Source: Ursus arctos (Eukaryota; Chordata; Mammalia; Carnivora; Ursidae). Taken from it: DNA of 64,000 nt. The DNA lies in the NCBI RefSeq assembly GCF_023065955.2, contig NW_026623067.1:60272444-60336443 (forward strand), given 5' to 3'. This document shows, piece by piece, positions 25,155-36,545 of the stretch. The notes under the pieces are model-generated. The model had not been told where the DNA came from, made no database searches, and saw only the letters and a list, made by a program, of their open reading frames with translations. Position 1 is the first letter of the stretch, and every line of letters begins with the position of its first letter. Position numbers and translations under genes: made by a program.

Positions 25155-25328
25155 CAGACTAAAAGTGCTTTCAAACTCTGAGTGCACACAGATCTGTGGG
25201 AATTCTGTTCAGATGCAGTTTCTGACTTCTGGAGCTGTGGAGTGGAGCCTTAGAGTCTGAATTTCTAGCAGGTTCCCCCAGGGTGCCAGTGCTTTTGGTC
25301 CAGAGGTCATACTCTGAGGAGAAGAATC
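25155..25328 (-). mobile_element. MER5A-like hAT fossil
   Basis: GAGTCTGAATTTCTAGCAGG, TTCCCCCAGGGTGCCAGTGC and GGTCCAGAGGTCATACTCTG are the reverse-complement form of MER5A (ending in the CTCAAAGT-type terminal inverted repeat). Diverged. Confidence 0.6.
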
Positions 25329-25914
25329 TAGAAGACCTGATTTCAAGTACGAGCTTCTCACAGCATTGGTTTTCCTGTCCTTAAAATAAGGGACTTTGGA
25401 CTAACATACCTTTGAATTCTACCATCAGCAGCATTCATGAGGAGTAGAAAGCAGGAAGGTGGTCTATGTCAACAGCGTATATTCCCTGCTCTGAGTTTTC
25501 AGGGAATCCCCATCAGCACACAGCAAAAATGAAATGGAAACTTGGAAACAAACAAGTCAGGAAATACAGTTTGTATTCTGACAATCCCGGAGTGTTTCCA
25601 ATTTTATTCACTCCGTGCCTTTACTAACATTCGAAGGTTTGGCTTTAATTAGGTCACACAGTCAACAAATGAATCTTCTCATTGTGTTGTCTGTCTCAAA
25701 TAAGCTACTGGGGAGGCTGAGTCCTGTCCCTGGCACACCCAGTGGGACAGTCTAATTACCAATAATATGCAACGTAGGCTCGAAAGATTGTTATCTTTAG
25801 ATCTGAAACATATTCTTAACCAGAATGGAAGTGAAGATACATCTTGATACTACATTTTGTTTTGCTAAACCTAACACTTGTGGAGGAATTTAATACTGTC
25901 TTGAAATCTTTCTT

Positions 25915-26440
25915 ATCCTTCATAATCCTCTCAGATATTCCCTTCTCAGTGAAACTTTCTCAGAGGCCATAGTCAGAATTACCAGCCACCTACCTCTTGT
26001 CCCCCTGCTCCTAGTTATGCCTCCACTGGAGAGCACACTTCATGGCTAGCATGAGTTGTGCATGAGGTCTCCCTCACTGAATTATGAGCTCCTTAAGCCA
26101 TTTGGATGGAATAGAAATAGTTCAGGGACTCGGAACCCAGGTCCCTGAGTGTGCACTCAGCACTGCTCTGTCCTGGTCATATATCCTAGGAGGCCATAGA
26201 AGGTTTTGACCTGGCCACTCCACTCTGTAGTGGCCATGATCAAATGGGGTGTTGGGAGGGTGGTGTGAACTAGAGGGTGTGCAACTGTCTCCCTCTTCTC
26301 CTGGCTTGGAGTAGGCATCAGATAGCAGCTTGCTGAGGTTCTCCTTATGCGAGCTCAGGGATCGTGACTTATCAATCCTTATATTTCTAGCTCTTCAGGA
26401 AAAGTAGGCAGAGTGGATGCTCAGTAAATTCTTTACAATG
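25915..26440 (+). mobile_element. L2/MIR-type 3' remnants
   Basis: CTTCTCAGTGAAACTTTCTCAGAGGCC, TTATGAGCTCCTTAAGCC and, after about 300 bases of unassigned sequence, GATGCTCAGTAAATTC resemble the shared L2/MIR 3' end. Low identity. Confidence 0.4.
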
Positions 26441-26884
26441 AATTTAATATTCTCTCTTTTAAGGAGATTTAAGTATTTATTTTAGGAATAGAAAAAACGT
26501 AAGATGGAGAAATAACTGTTTGGTTTTTCCCCTAGTAGCTGATAGTGCATCCTTTTCTGAAATATATGAAATATATCTTGAAGTAATTATTAAAATTCTG
26601 ACAGGGATTAATTTCTGGTTTGCTAAGTTTAGAAATCCTAAACACAATGGGAGAAAAGACAAATATTACACAGGAGCAAAAAACTATATTTAACAGGCAA
26701 TTCCTAAAGGTTATCCATTTTTCTATATAGTTATAGGTATAAACTTCCGGGAAGAATTAGAAAAATTGATAATAGTTACCTTTGGGAAGAGGGTTAAGGG
26801 CAGGGGAAAAGGAGACTTTTAGTTTCATTTTGTATATTTTCATGTGCTTTGAGTTTTTGGCCATGCAGGCATATTTGGGTTTTT

Positions 26885-26955
26885 AAACATACATATATAA
26901 ATATATATAAATACATATATATATATGTATATCATATATATGTGTGTGTGGCTGT
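26885..26955. repeat. (TA)n / (TG)n compound low-complexity tract
   Basis: ATACATATATAAATATATATAA passing into TATATATATGTATATCAT and then TGTGTGTG. Confidence 0.85.
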
Positions 26956-27426
26956 GTATTAAGGATATCTGGAGGAATTGAAAGATGGGGCATTTTTATT
27001 TTACTCTTTTATATATTAAAAACTCTAATGAGTATTATTTTGGGGTGGCTTAAGTACAAAGTGCTAATGATAAATGTGGGTGCTCTGTCCTTTGTCAAGT
27101 CAACCACCTCCATCATAGAGGTCAAAGGCAAGCTCAGCTCACTCAGCTTTTATTATGTCTGAGCTTTAAGAAGCATCCAGGGTGGGGCTGTGTTCTCATG
27201 CTACTGCCAGTTGGGAAAATCTAGCAAGCAGTTATGAGTCCTTAAAGTGCTGGAATCATCACTTTGTAAATCTGTGGTCTGGCTTAGTGAAGATGAGACT
27301 TCAGGGGACTGCCCAGAGTAAGGAGAATGATAGGCTATAGACCCCAGTCCAGCAGGAGCATCATGCCTCCTAAAACCAGAAAAGCAAAGGAGTTGCCCTC
27401 CTTTGGAGCATAGCATGTCCTTTTTA

Positions 27427-27589
27427 TTTGAGGGGGGAGGGGCAGAGGAAAAGGGAGAGAGAGAATCTTAAGTGGCTCCACGCCTAGTGTGGGGCTCATC
27501 GTGGGGCTTGATCTCACAACCCTGAGATCATGACCTGAACTGAAATCGAGTTGGACGCTTAACCGACTGAGCCACCCAGGCGCCTCCAA
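27427..27589 (-). mobile_element. Carnivore SINE (SINEC)
   Basis: Minus-strand copy ending in CTGAGCCACCCAGGCGCCTCCA. Perfect 15-bp target-site duplication AGCATGTCCTTTTTA at 27412-27426 and 27590-27604. Much of the tail is replaced by GA-rich DNA. Confidence 0.95.
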
Positions 27590-27984
27590 AGCATGTCCTT
27601 TTTAGAAAGACACTGGATTTTCATTTTTCCTTGGTACCACTGAGCTGTTTTCAGCATTGACCCCCTTACCTCCTGCCTGTGGTTGGGGATGAGCCCATTT
27701 GGAATGTCTGAGAACAAATGGTGCATCCCTTGTCATGTGCTTGGGTAGAATGAAGCAGCATTTCCCCCTAGCTCCCCTCTATCATATTCTGCTACCCTGG
27801 GCTTAACTCTGATTCTGTAAGCGGAAGACACCTCAGAGACCTTTCACATTGTGCTTTCAGTTCTGGGTAGTACTACCACATAGGGGCCGGGACAAGCTGG
27901 GATGAGGGCAGCCAGGATTGTTCAAGGAATTGTAACCATGTTGCACGAAGAACTGCTGATGGGCCGAGACGTAGTCACTACTCA

Positions 27985-28120
27985 CTTTGCTGTGGTCAGA
28001 TCATTTGCTTCTCTGTGCCAGTGAACCGGGTTCCATAGTATTAACCTCAGCAGATTGTTGTAAGGAGCAAATACATTAATTCATGCAAACACTCAGAGCT
28101 GGTAAGGGTTCAGCAATTGC
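27985..28120 (+). mobile_element. MIR element
   Basis: TCATTTGCTTCTCTGTGCC, GTATTAACCTCAGCAGATTGTTGTAAGGAGC and CAAACACTCAGAGCTGGTAAG follow the MIR core order. Confidence 0.65.
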
Positions 28121-29142
28121 AAGTGACCAGTTTTTGTCCTTGGGGCTGGAGCTACAAGAAAGACTCCCACATCTTTGGACTGCAGCACCACGAGCCCCTC
28201 CTGATCTATGGGAGCTCACCTTCTGATTTGTAGGCATTTTTAAAGTCACAGGTATTATTATGAAAAGCTTAGCTATTAATTATTCTTCTGAGAGGCTTGA
28301 GTAGCCGACTTGAGCCCCTTATGCTATAAATAAGAGATTTGCTGCATATGCATTTCCCTGGATGAATCTTTCTCCTTTGGGAATTCCTTTGCCTTGTGCT
28401 GATCCATTATCTAAATTGTCTTGTAACCATGCACTGGGCTTCATAATATGAGTATTTTTTTTTCTTTTTGTGAAGGATGCTCTGTGTATGGTTAGCCCCA
28501 TATTAAAGAGAAAAATATGTCATTCACCACCAAGGCAAAGGATGACCACTCACCCCTTTGCAGTACCCCAGCTTGAATAAAAATGGCTTCTGTTTTGTCT
28601 TACTGTACAATTGCTCCAGCATTTGCCATTCACTATAACGCCTATACTCAGCTATATGCAGAGAAGCGTCCACATGTCACTGATGTCAAGGTCATCAGAC
28701 TTCTCCAGGTGTTCTCCTTCTGGGTCTCCTATTGATCCATTAACTGTAGTAAGCAAATGAATTCAAGGTGAGTGTTTAAATAGGTTATTTCCCAAACTAA
28801 TCTAAAGCAATAAATCAATGTGTTTTTCTAATTTGTTACTTAGATGCTGCTGAGTATCTTGGATGTGCCTTTGGAAAGGAACTATTCAAATGGTGATTTG
28901 GTGAAGGGGGGGAGCAGAAATGGATGAGAGATGTAGTAGTAGCTTTGTAAATACCACACCCAAATATAACACACTTTCATTTATTAATTATGTCATTTCC
29001 CCTAGACATTGCACACCCTTTTACAAACATCTCTGAATTAACTTTTGCCAGACCTAATATTATTTCATCTTAAGAAAGATTCTGGACAGGGATTCTGGGG
29101 GCCTGTTTTTTTAGAAGAAGCAAGTGAATTAGAAAATTCACA

Positions 29143-29281
29143 GGGCATCTCGGTGGCTCAGTCAATTAAGGGTCCGATCTCAGCTCAGGTCATGATCTCA
29201 GGGTCGTGAGTTCAAGCCCCCCACTGGGTTCCACTCTGGGCATGGAGCCTACTTAAAAAAAAATTAAAGAAAGAAAAAAAA
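29143..29281 (+). mobile_element. Carnivore SINE (SINEC), short form
   Basis: Sense: GGGCATCTCGGTGGCTCAGTC, GGTCATGATCTCAGGGTCGT, GGTTCCACTCTGGGCATGGA and A-rich tail. It lacks the pyrimidine-rich body of the longer copies. Confidence 0.93.
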
Positions 29282-30071
29282 TCACATGTGTACTCACAGT
29301 GACACCAAGAGGGACATCGATCTAACTCTTGATTTTCTATCTGTTTCCACTATGGAAGTAAAGCCAGCCATGATAAGTTTAACAGTTCCCAAACTGCAAC
29401 AGCTATTTTTCTTCTCCTTAGGCTCCTTAAGCTTCTGACACCAAGAGAAAGTTTTCTCTTATGAGCAGAGTTTGAGACTGTTTAAGATTAACTCTTGTGG
29501 TCTCTAAGCCTACCTTCCCTAGCCTCCCTTTCCTTCCTAAGGAAGAGCCAGTGCTTTTAGGAGAGACTAGAGAGAAAGAACCCATGGAATCCTCTAGAGA
29601 GTCCCTAAGAGTCTGGCCTTGGCCCAGTCATCTGCTACAGGCAGAGATTTGAAGCAGGCTGAGGGATCCACTTTGACCAGGGAGCCCTTGACTCAGTCTC
29701 CCATCTTGGCCTTGTTGTGTGCTAAGCTGGGCATTTGGACCAAAGGCAACATGCCCGTGAGTCAAACTCCAGGACTGTCCTGTGTGGAAACTCCTTGTGC
29801 CTGCCCACCATGTACCCATTCTCATGAACCGAGCAAGAACATCACTGTTTTGTCTTTTGTCTTTGTCATTGGTTATGACAGCTAAAGTTAACCCACAGAG
29901 CGTACTTTCCAACTTGAAAGGTGATTTGTATATCCTGAAGGATGTATTTTTTTTAAGAAATTTTTTCCCATATAAAATGCTGAAAAGTATTTTGTCTCTT
30001 GTTCATTTGATCTAACATGTGTCATTTACTCCCAATCTCTGACATGTTTCTTTGTTTTCTGTGTGTTGCAG

Positions 30072-30252
30072 GCAGCATAGTGTACCTTGGGATGATGGCA
30101 GGGGCTTTCTTCTGGGGAGGACTGGCAGACAAAGTGGGAAGAAAGCAGTCTCTTCTGATTTGCATGTCTATCAACGGATTCTTCGCCTTCCTTTCTTCAT
30201 TTGTCCAAGGCTATGGATTCTTTCTCTTCTGTCGCTTACTTTCTGGATTCGG
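30072..30252 (+). CDS. SV2C: SV2C internal coding exon (TM2-TM4 part)
   Basis: This 181-nt exon encodes part of synaptic vesicle glycoprotein 2C, a 12-pass major-facilitator-superfamily protein of synaptic and dense-core vesicles. It reads G-SIVYLGMMAGAFFWGGLAD-KVGRKQ, then LLICMSINGFFAF and QGYGFFLFCRLLSGFG. This gives membrane segment 2, the MFS motif A loop (GGLADKVGRK, the G-x3-D-R/K-x-G-R-K/R signature), membrane segment 3 and the start of segment 4. It is bounded by a pyrimidine-rich acceptor ending TTGCAG and by the donor GG/GTAAGG. It enters in phase 1 and leaves in phase 2, which fits the next exon exactly. From memory of the family, the residues LLICMS-NGFFAFLSS match SV2C rather than SV2A or SV2B. 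SV2B has LSMSLAVNASFAS here. The reading frame is intact. The preceding exon is outside the window. Confidence 0.95.
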
Positions 30253-31427
30253 GTAAGGTTTTTTCCTTCATATTTCATAGTAATGTGTTTATTCTTCGTA
30301 ATTGTACATATTCTCCACTCTAGAGGACCTCATTACTGAGAAATTATCCCTTAACACACTTCTTTCCCTATCTTCACAGCAGCCTTTGGAACCGTGATGC
30401 TGGTTCTTAGAAATATAATTATCAACCTGTAAGTCCAGAAGAACAGTGGGCACTTTGCAAATACATGACTAAGTTGCACAAATCAGGAGCTTTCCTTAGA
30501 GCGAAGACATTCCCATAGACCATTCCAGTAAACCAAGAAGGTTGGAAAGTCTGGGAAAGTGTAAAAGTATTTTTTCCTTGGGGAAAAAATTATCAAAATC
30601 AATAATTTGCTTTGTAACGAATGATAGAGAAAGGAGGCTTTCCCTTGGTGCTCAGAGCTGTGTGAGATTGGCAAACTAACACGGGTGACCTGGGGAAGTA
30701 ATTGGGATCATGGATTCAAGGAGCTGACGCAGACCTAGTGCTGAGTGAATTGGGGTACCTGAGGAGCATGTGTTGCTTGGGGCTATTTATTAAAGGACCT
30801 TCTCAGGGTCCATAGGGTAAGACATAGGCCAAGGCTTCCTTTTGCTTTCCCGTACCTACATAATACCACTAGCCTGTCAGGAAAAGGTTAACAGCCTAAG
30901 TTCTGAACTTTCCAGTCCTTTCCATTTACAGTCTTACTGAGAAAATTTCAGTGATATCCATAGACTCAAAGGTACCTGATTGTGGTCAAATTATTATGGC
31001 AGTTTTAATTGCCAATTCTGGATTGTGATGTGGTCAACCCAATTGACTGCAGAGAAAAGGGCCATTATGGTGATTGCGGAATACTCCAAACTAATGGACT
31101 GTCTAGAAGTTAATTCAAGGGCAGGACAGAAGAAGAGACTGCCTGGGTATATTCATGATATCATCCTTCTCCCCGTCGCAGACATATCATTCTTCAGCCA
31201 GCAGCTCAGGGCTGCTGACTTCTAAATAACATAATCTACCTGGCAAAGCACAGACTGTGTATTGCTAACTCAGCTAGCCTCCATAAATTGTGATACCAGA
31301 GGTTAATGCACTGTGCCTTTGCCAAGTTGGCACAGGACTGGGAGTCTAGAAATTCAAGTGCACCCTACCCCTGCCCTTTACGGGGGACCCTGGGAGAGTC
31401 ATTCGGGCTTTCCAGCCTGATTCTTCT

Positions 31428-31863
31428 CTTCTTTTTTGTTTTTTTATTTTTACTTATTTCTTTTTGTTTCAGGTTTTTATTTAAATTCTAGTTAGTTAAC
31501 ATCTAGTGTAATATTGGTTTCAGGGGTAGAATTTAGTGATTCATCACTTAAATTCAACACCCAGTGCTCATCACAAGTGCCCTTGTGAACGTGTATCACC
31601 CATCTAGCCCATCTCCTTGCCTAACTCCCTTCCAGCAACCCTCAGTTTGTTCTCTGTGGTAGAGTCTCTTACAGTTTGCTTCCTTCTCTTTTTTCCCCCT
31701 TCTTCTATGTTCATCTGCTTTGTTTCTTAAATTCCACATATGAGCAAAACCATAGGGTATTTGTCTTTGACTGACTTATTTCCCTTAGCAAATTACACTC
31801 TATCTCCATCCATGTTGTTGCAAATGTCAAGATTTCGTTCTTTTTGATGGCTGAGCAATATTC

Positions 31864-31905
<42 letters not shown>

Positions 31906-32315
31906 ATACCACATCTTCTTTATCCATTCATCAGTTGATGGGCATTTGGGCTCTTTTGTTAATTGGCTAGTGTTGATAATGCTGCTGTAAACATCAGGGT
32001 GCATGTATCCCTTTGAATCAGGATTTTTGTATCCTTTGGGTAAATACCTCGCAGAGCAATTGCTGGGTCGTAGAGTAGTTCTATTTTTAACTTTTTGAGG
32101 AAGCGCCAGACTGTCTTCTTGAGCGGCTGCACCAGTCTGCATTCCCACCAACGGTGTAGGAGGGTTCCCTTTCCTCCACATCCTCGACAACATCTGTTGT
32201 TTCCTGTGTTGTTAATTTTAGCCATGCCGACCAGTGGGAGGTGGTATCTCATTGTAGTTTTGACTTGTATTTCCCTGCTGATGAGTGATGTTGAGCATCT
32301 TTTCGTGTGTCTGTT
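31428..32315 (-). mobile_element. L1 LINE, 5'-truncated, minus strand
   Basis: T-rich tail on the left, then the inverted 3' UTR (GTTAACATCTAGTGTAATAT, CAACACCCAGTGCTCATCAC) and inverted ORF2 C-terminus. On the minus strand the protein remnant includes [19 protein letters not shown] and YDPAIALRGIYP. Perfect 14-bp target-site duplication AGCCTGATTCTTCT at 31414-31427 and 32316-32329. The ORF2 remnant is broken by frameshifts and by the GT microsatellite at 31866-31904. Confidence 0.95.
31866..31904. repeat. (GT)n microsatellite inside L1
   Basis: About 19 uninterrupted GT units. In the minus-strand L1 frame it would read as alternating His-Thr between the TDEWIKKMW and EYCSAIKKNE blocks of ORF2. 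Confidence 0.97.
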
Positions 32316-33163
32316 AGCCTGATTCTTCTTTTGTGAGAAGAGATGGAGATTCCTGAGGAAGGGGATACAGCCGAGGGGAGAGCCCAGGTGGCGAAACATT
32401 CAGAGTTTTGTGGGATCCAGGCACTGAGGGGACCTGAGAACTGAAGTGGTTAAGGAAAATGAAGAAGGTTGTCTTTCTTCCTCAGCCGAATTTATGGGCC
32501 ATGTCACCTATACACAACATGTGAGCCACTACCTCCATGAGAGACGGCTTTTCTCAGCAGCTCTAGAGTTCCATTTGGACACCCTGTCTCTTAATCTCTG
32601 GGTCATCTCAGCCAAGGCTCTGCTTTCTCCAGAGATCTTGTTTTTTCTACTTAGTTAAGAGCTCCCTCTACCCCCATCTGATCCAGGTTTTAGATTGAGT
32701 AAAACTAAATGACCAAGGAAATAAGGCTTCAGAATATTGGGATTCTTCTGTTGCAGGACTCTGGTGCTCAGACCCATCAACACTCCATGCATTTCCCAGG
32801 AGTGATGCTCTTGCCATCTTTTCTGTTTCGGACGTTCTTCTCCCAGAACCCTTAGTGCTCAGGGCCTCAGAGAGGCCCATTCTGAGACCAGCCCTCCTGC
32901 AAATACTTGCTTTTCCTGTGTTTATTTCTCTTCTCCTCCAGACTGTAAATTCCAAGAGGCTGGGGCTTGTCTGCTCCAGGCAAGGCAAGGCAAGGCGGGT
33001 TTGGTTGCCATAAAGAACACCAGTCCTGCCAGGGTTGGACGTATGTCATTGGCTAGTTGATCATGGTGTTTGCTGAAGTCTTACTTGATCTGTATTAGAA
33101 GAATTCTAGGTCAAGTGAGTGAAAGTTTAACTTGAATCATAAATATTCATGAGGCTCATGAGA

Positions 33164-33176
33164 GAGTCATGACTCA
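33164..33176. promoter_or_regulatory. Palindromic AP-1-type site
   Basis: GAGTCATGACTC (33164-33175) is a perfect 12-bp palindrome. It overlaps ATGACTCAT (33169-33177), the textbook AP-1/bZIP consensus, and three CATGAG repeats surround it. Binding is inferred from the motif only. Confidence 0.35.
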
Positions 33177-34671
33177 TGAGTGAATTCCCAGACTTGAACC
33201 TGTTTGCAGACCTAGAATTCCTCAAATGAAGGGGAGACTGCGTCCCTTGAGGAAGAACCCCAGGACAACACTGAAACTATATCCCTTAATCTTTCACAGC
33301 CTTTCCCAAGGGACTTGCGGCCTTTTACTAGGGTCGTGATGCTGAGGGGAAAGGAGATAATCAGACTTCGGGGTGCTCACCGGCTCTGAACTGACTCTAA
33401 TTCCAGGAGACCCAAAATGTCACTGAGGTCCACCAGTTGGTGTAGGGGCTCGTGGGGTTTGGGTGATCATGGAGTTGTAGCTCAGGCCCATCTCACAGTG
33501 GGTCCAATGGGTCCCTGAATGCATCCTGTGGTTATTTCCCAGTTCCAGAATGCATAACTGGAATAGACCTTGTTACTGATAGAATTTCCGTGTTGGTACA
33601 GAGCCTGTCCACAAGTTCCACAGCCTGGGAATTTCAGAGGAGGAAGAGAAATTCTGGGTCACAGGCAGAGCCTTCATTTTGCAGATTAAAGTGCAGTGAT
33701 GGAACCAGGAAGACATAGCTAGGACTTAAGTCGCAACTAAGTCCTTTTGAACTAACAACTCTGTACTCAACTAAACTGCATTCTGAATCCAAGATCAAGA
33801 TGCCTTTGTGCTGATTTTATCACAAATGCCACAAGTTTCCAGCTATTCTTTCTTATATCATGGCTGAAGCCTCATTAGCGCACTGTGTTAAATTCCTGTT
33901 TCTGCATATAAGGGAGACTGCGAAGTGGTGCTTCATGTAGCCTGAGGTCGACCTGGGTTTACGGTTTCATTGCCTCTAAAAGTGCTTTCCTCTTAATTTC
34001 CCACACCAAGTCATGAATATATTTTGTTAGAAACATAAATGTGTCCAGCTGCCGTATTCTGTGCGACTTTAAATGTCTATTCAGACGACGAATGATTTTC
34101 CAGCTGGGGACAACAGTGTAAGTGAGGAATAGGGCATCACCAATTATTCATCTGTCTCTCACTTCCCTAAGTGAATCTCACACCAGGGAACAGACACTTC
34201 CCTCTCCTCTTTTGTTACAGAAAATTAGAAAGATGGGAAATGGAGTTGACACCACTGATTCATTTTCATTTGCCCCAGAATTAAATTATTTGTTTCCAGT
34301 CACTGTTAATTATGGGAATGATAATGCTTCAGATGCTGGGCAATGTCAGAGTTGGGAGCTTCTCACTGAGGGCCTGGCACTGCTAAGCATAAAGGTCAGG
34401 AGAAAAATATACAGCAACAGAAATTAAAATGAAATTTCTATGTATCTGTATATCATCGTGGACAAATAGTCATTTCTCCCTCTGCAAATGGAGACTCACA
34501 AATGCATACTTCATCGCTGTTTGCTATATCCCTCTATTAACTGCATTATAACCAGATTACCTTGGCTTTGTAGAAATGATTCCCCACTAATTGGAATTCT
34601 TCAGTATTTTATATTTAGCATGTTTATTCCCACAACATTTTAAATAAATATCTATGCAAAAAGAGTATGCT

Positions 34672-34861
34672 TTTTTTTTTTTTTAATCTTTTCAACAGAG
34701 ATAGAGACAGCCAGCGAGAGAGGGAACACAAGCAGGGGGAGTGGGAGAGGAAGAAGCAGGCTCATAGTGGAGGAGCCTGTTGTGGGGCTCGATCCCATAA
34801 CGCCGGGATCACGCCCTGAGCCGAAGGCAGACGCTTAACCGCTGTGCCACCCAGGCGCCCC
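34672..34861 (-). mobile_element. Carnivore SINE (SINEC), younger type
   Basis: Minus-strand copy with T tail, GACAGCCAGCGAGAGAGGGA, CGGGATCACGCCCTGAGCCG and head GTGCCACCCAGGCGCCCC. Target-site duplication GAGTATGCT at 34663-34671 and 34862-34870. It sits directly beside an older SINE. Confidence 0.97.
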
Positions 34862-34877
34862 GAGTATGCTCTTTTTT

Positions 34878-34999
34878 AAAGTAGGCTCCATGCCCAGTGT
34901 GGAACTCAATGCAGGGCTTAGACTCATGACTCTGAGATCAAGACCTAAGCTGAGATCAAGAGTCCGATGCTTAAACCGACTGAGCCACCCAAGCCCCCC
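34878..34999 (-). mobile_element. Carnivore SINE (SINEC), older copy
   Basis: Minus-strand, shorter and more diverged: AGTAGGCTCCATGCCCAGTG, ACTCTGAGATCAAGACC and head GACTGAGCCACCCAAGCCCCCC. It is followed by TATTATGCTTTTTT, which resembles the TATGCTCTTTTTT before it (about 34865-34877), the likely duplication of its own insertion. Confidence 0.93.
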
Positions 35000-35229
35000 T
35001 ATTATGCTTTTTTAAATAGAGGCGCAGGTAGATTGAGTGGCTTCCAAATGTTCAATAGATCCTCCGGTCTTCTGAGTTTTAGTCTAATTCTGAACTATCA
35101 GGTTCTCCCTTCAAAGTAGTCTTTTCTTAGGATATGTTTTACTTATCATATTTGAAAAATGGAGACTCATTTCAAAATTTTCAAAACGTTTAAAATGTGT
35201 TTTATCAAACACCTGTATATGCTTGCCCT

Positions 35230-35425
35230 CTGAGAGATGCTAAGTACTTTGTGATATTGTCTCCTCTAAACTTCATGGTGACCTTGTGAGGAAGATACCT
35301 TTTATTCCACCCATTTTATAGAGGAGGAAATTGAGGCACAGAGAGGTTAAGTAACTGTCCGAGGTCACACAGTAAGTATTGTGCTCAAACACAGGCAGCC
35401 TGGTGCCAGAACCCATGCTCAGACC
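35230..35425 (+). mobile_element. MIR element
   Basis: Clear MIR core: AACTTCATGGTGACCTTGTGAGG, CCCATTTTATAGAGGAGGAA, TTGAGGCACAGAGAGGTTAA, GTAACTGTCCGAGGTCACAC. Confidence 0.9.
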
Positions 35426-35666
35426 ACGAGGCTGTGCTGTCTCAGATTCAACAAGCAGTATCTCTGATTTCATAGGACATGATGCCCAATACACGATAGG
35501 CACTAAATAAACATTTCGAACCTTCAGGAAGGTTTCTGACCCAGAGAATCAGAATGGAAAGCTCTCCCAGTATGAAAGATGAGGCAACAGACTACATTAC
35601 CTTTAATCCCCTAATATTCACAAACCCAGATTGTAAATAGGAGGTCATGGTTTCCTTAGGCCTATG

Positions 35667-36195
35667 TTATCCAACAGGGAGCATGCAGCTACCAAGCACT
35701 TGAAATGTAGCCAGATTAACATGAGCTGTAAATGCAAAATACATGCACTGGTTTCAAAGATTTAGCACATACAGAAGAGTGCAAAATACCTCACCGATAA
35801 TTTATATATTGGTTACATGTTAAATGACAATATTTGAATATGTTAAGTTAAATGAATGGATATAAAATTAACTTCACCTGATTTTTTTTTTTTTTTTTGC
35901 TTTGTCTTAATATCTTTCCTAGAAAGTTTAAAGTTATGGGGCGCCTGGGTGGCTCAGTCGTTAAGCATCTACCTTCAGCTCAGGGCGTGATCCTGGCGTT
36001 CTGGGATCAAGCCCCGCATCAGGCTCCTCAGCTGGGAGCCTGCTTCTTCCTCTCCCACTCCCCCTGTTTGTGTTCGCTCTCTCGCTGCCTGTCTCTCTCT
36101 CTGTCAAATAAATAAATAAAATCTTTTAAAAAAATAGATAAATAAAGTTATACATGTGGCTCACATGGTACTTCTATTAGCACTGTCTTAGACAA
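35667..36195. mobile_element. hAT-type DNA transposon fossil, split by a SINE
   Basis: Left part: TTATCCAACAGGGAGCATGC, AGCACTTGAAATGTAGCC, TAAATGCAAAATACATGCAC, TTACATGTTAAATGACAATATTTG, TTAACTTCACCTG. Right part after the SINE: ACATGTGGCTCACATGGTAC and TTCTATTAGCACTGTC. This is the common element with CAGTGCTGTCCAATAGAA-type terminal repeats. I cannot give the MER name. Confidence 0.65.
35938..36142 (+). mobile_element. Carnivore SINE (SINEC), younger type
   Basis: Sense: GGGGCGCCTGGGTGGCTCAG, GCTCAGGGCGTGATCCTGGC, CTGGGAGCCTGCTTCTTCC, AAATAAATAAATAAAATC. Target-site duplication TAAAGTTAT at 35929-35937 and 36143-36151. It interrupts the hAT fossil. Confidence 0.97.
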
Positions 36196-36364
36196 CGCCT
36201 TTTGAGAATTTCCAACAAAGAGGTTGACCTTTGGGCACTTCATTTCCCAGTATGCCCTTTGGCAAAGGTGCTGTTGATCCCAAGAGAGAAGTAACAGAGC
36301 AAAAGATCTCCCAGACTTACAATGTATAATTGTGGAAAAATGAACCATATGCACTCTTTAGAAA

Positions 36365-36545
36365 AGATTCTGTGAGCTCCTTGAGGGCAGGCACTTGGGT
36401 TCTTCATGCCTGTACCTCCTCTAACTCTGATGTACCTCACGCAGAGTTTGGCTGGAGGGGGTAGGAATGGGGGTTGATGGATGGATAGGTAAATGGTGGG
36501 TGTGTGAGAGGGTGGGTGGAGGAATGGATGAGTAGATATAACAAG
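36365..36545 (+). mobile_element. L2-type 3' end with GGAT-like degenerate repeat
   Basis: TGTGAGCTCCTTGAGGGCAGGCAC followed by CATGCCTGTACC is the L2 3' end signature. It passes into GATGGATGGATAGGTAAATGG and GGTGGGTGGAGGAATGGATG. Confidence 0.6.

Larger units (their letters stand above)
1..30071 (+). other. SV2C: SV2C intron, 3' part (start outside window)
   Basis: Intronic DNA running to the acceptor TTGCAG at 30066-30071. A plausible branch site CTCTGAC lies at about 30037-30043. Repeats are listed separately. The longer stretches where I recognise nothing are 2990-3440, 4840-6200, 6780-7640, 7860-8650, 8990-9730, 9915-10690, 12540-14480, 14670-16090, 16450-16860, 17130-18180, 18430-18750, 18800-19910, 22240-23580, 24270-25150, 25340-25900, 26450-26880, 26960-27410, 27600-27980, 28130-29130 and 29290-30030. 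The open frames in these stretches are short, lack recognisable domains and have no consistent splice context. Stretch 19360-19910 is GC- and pyrimidine-rich. Stretch 18490-18640 is repeat-free and could be conserved. Confidence 0.85.

Noticed and set aside
30066..30076. Alternative acceptor four bases inside the exon (GCAG after the real CAG)
   Set aside because: Using it would shift the reading frame of the SV2C exon. The first AG gives the correct phase.
31711..32193. 160-codon minus-strand frame with His-Thr repeats
   Set aside because: This is decayed L1 ORF2 with an internal GT microsatellite, not a host protein with a repeat domain.
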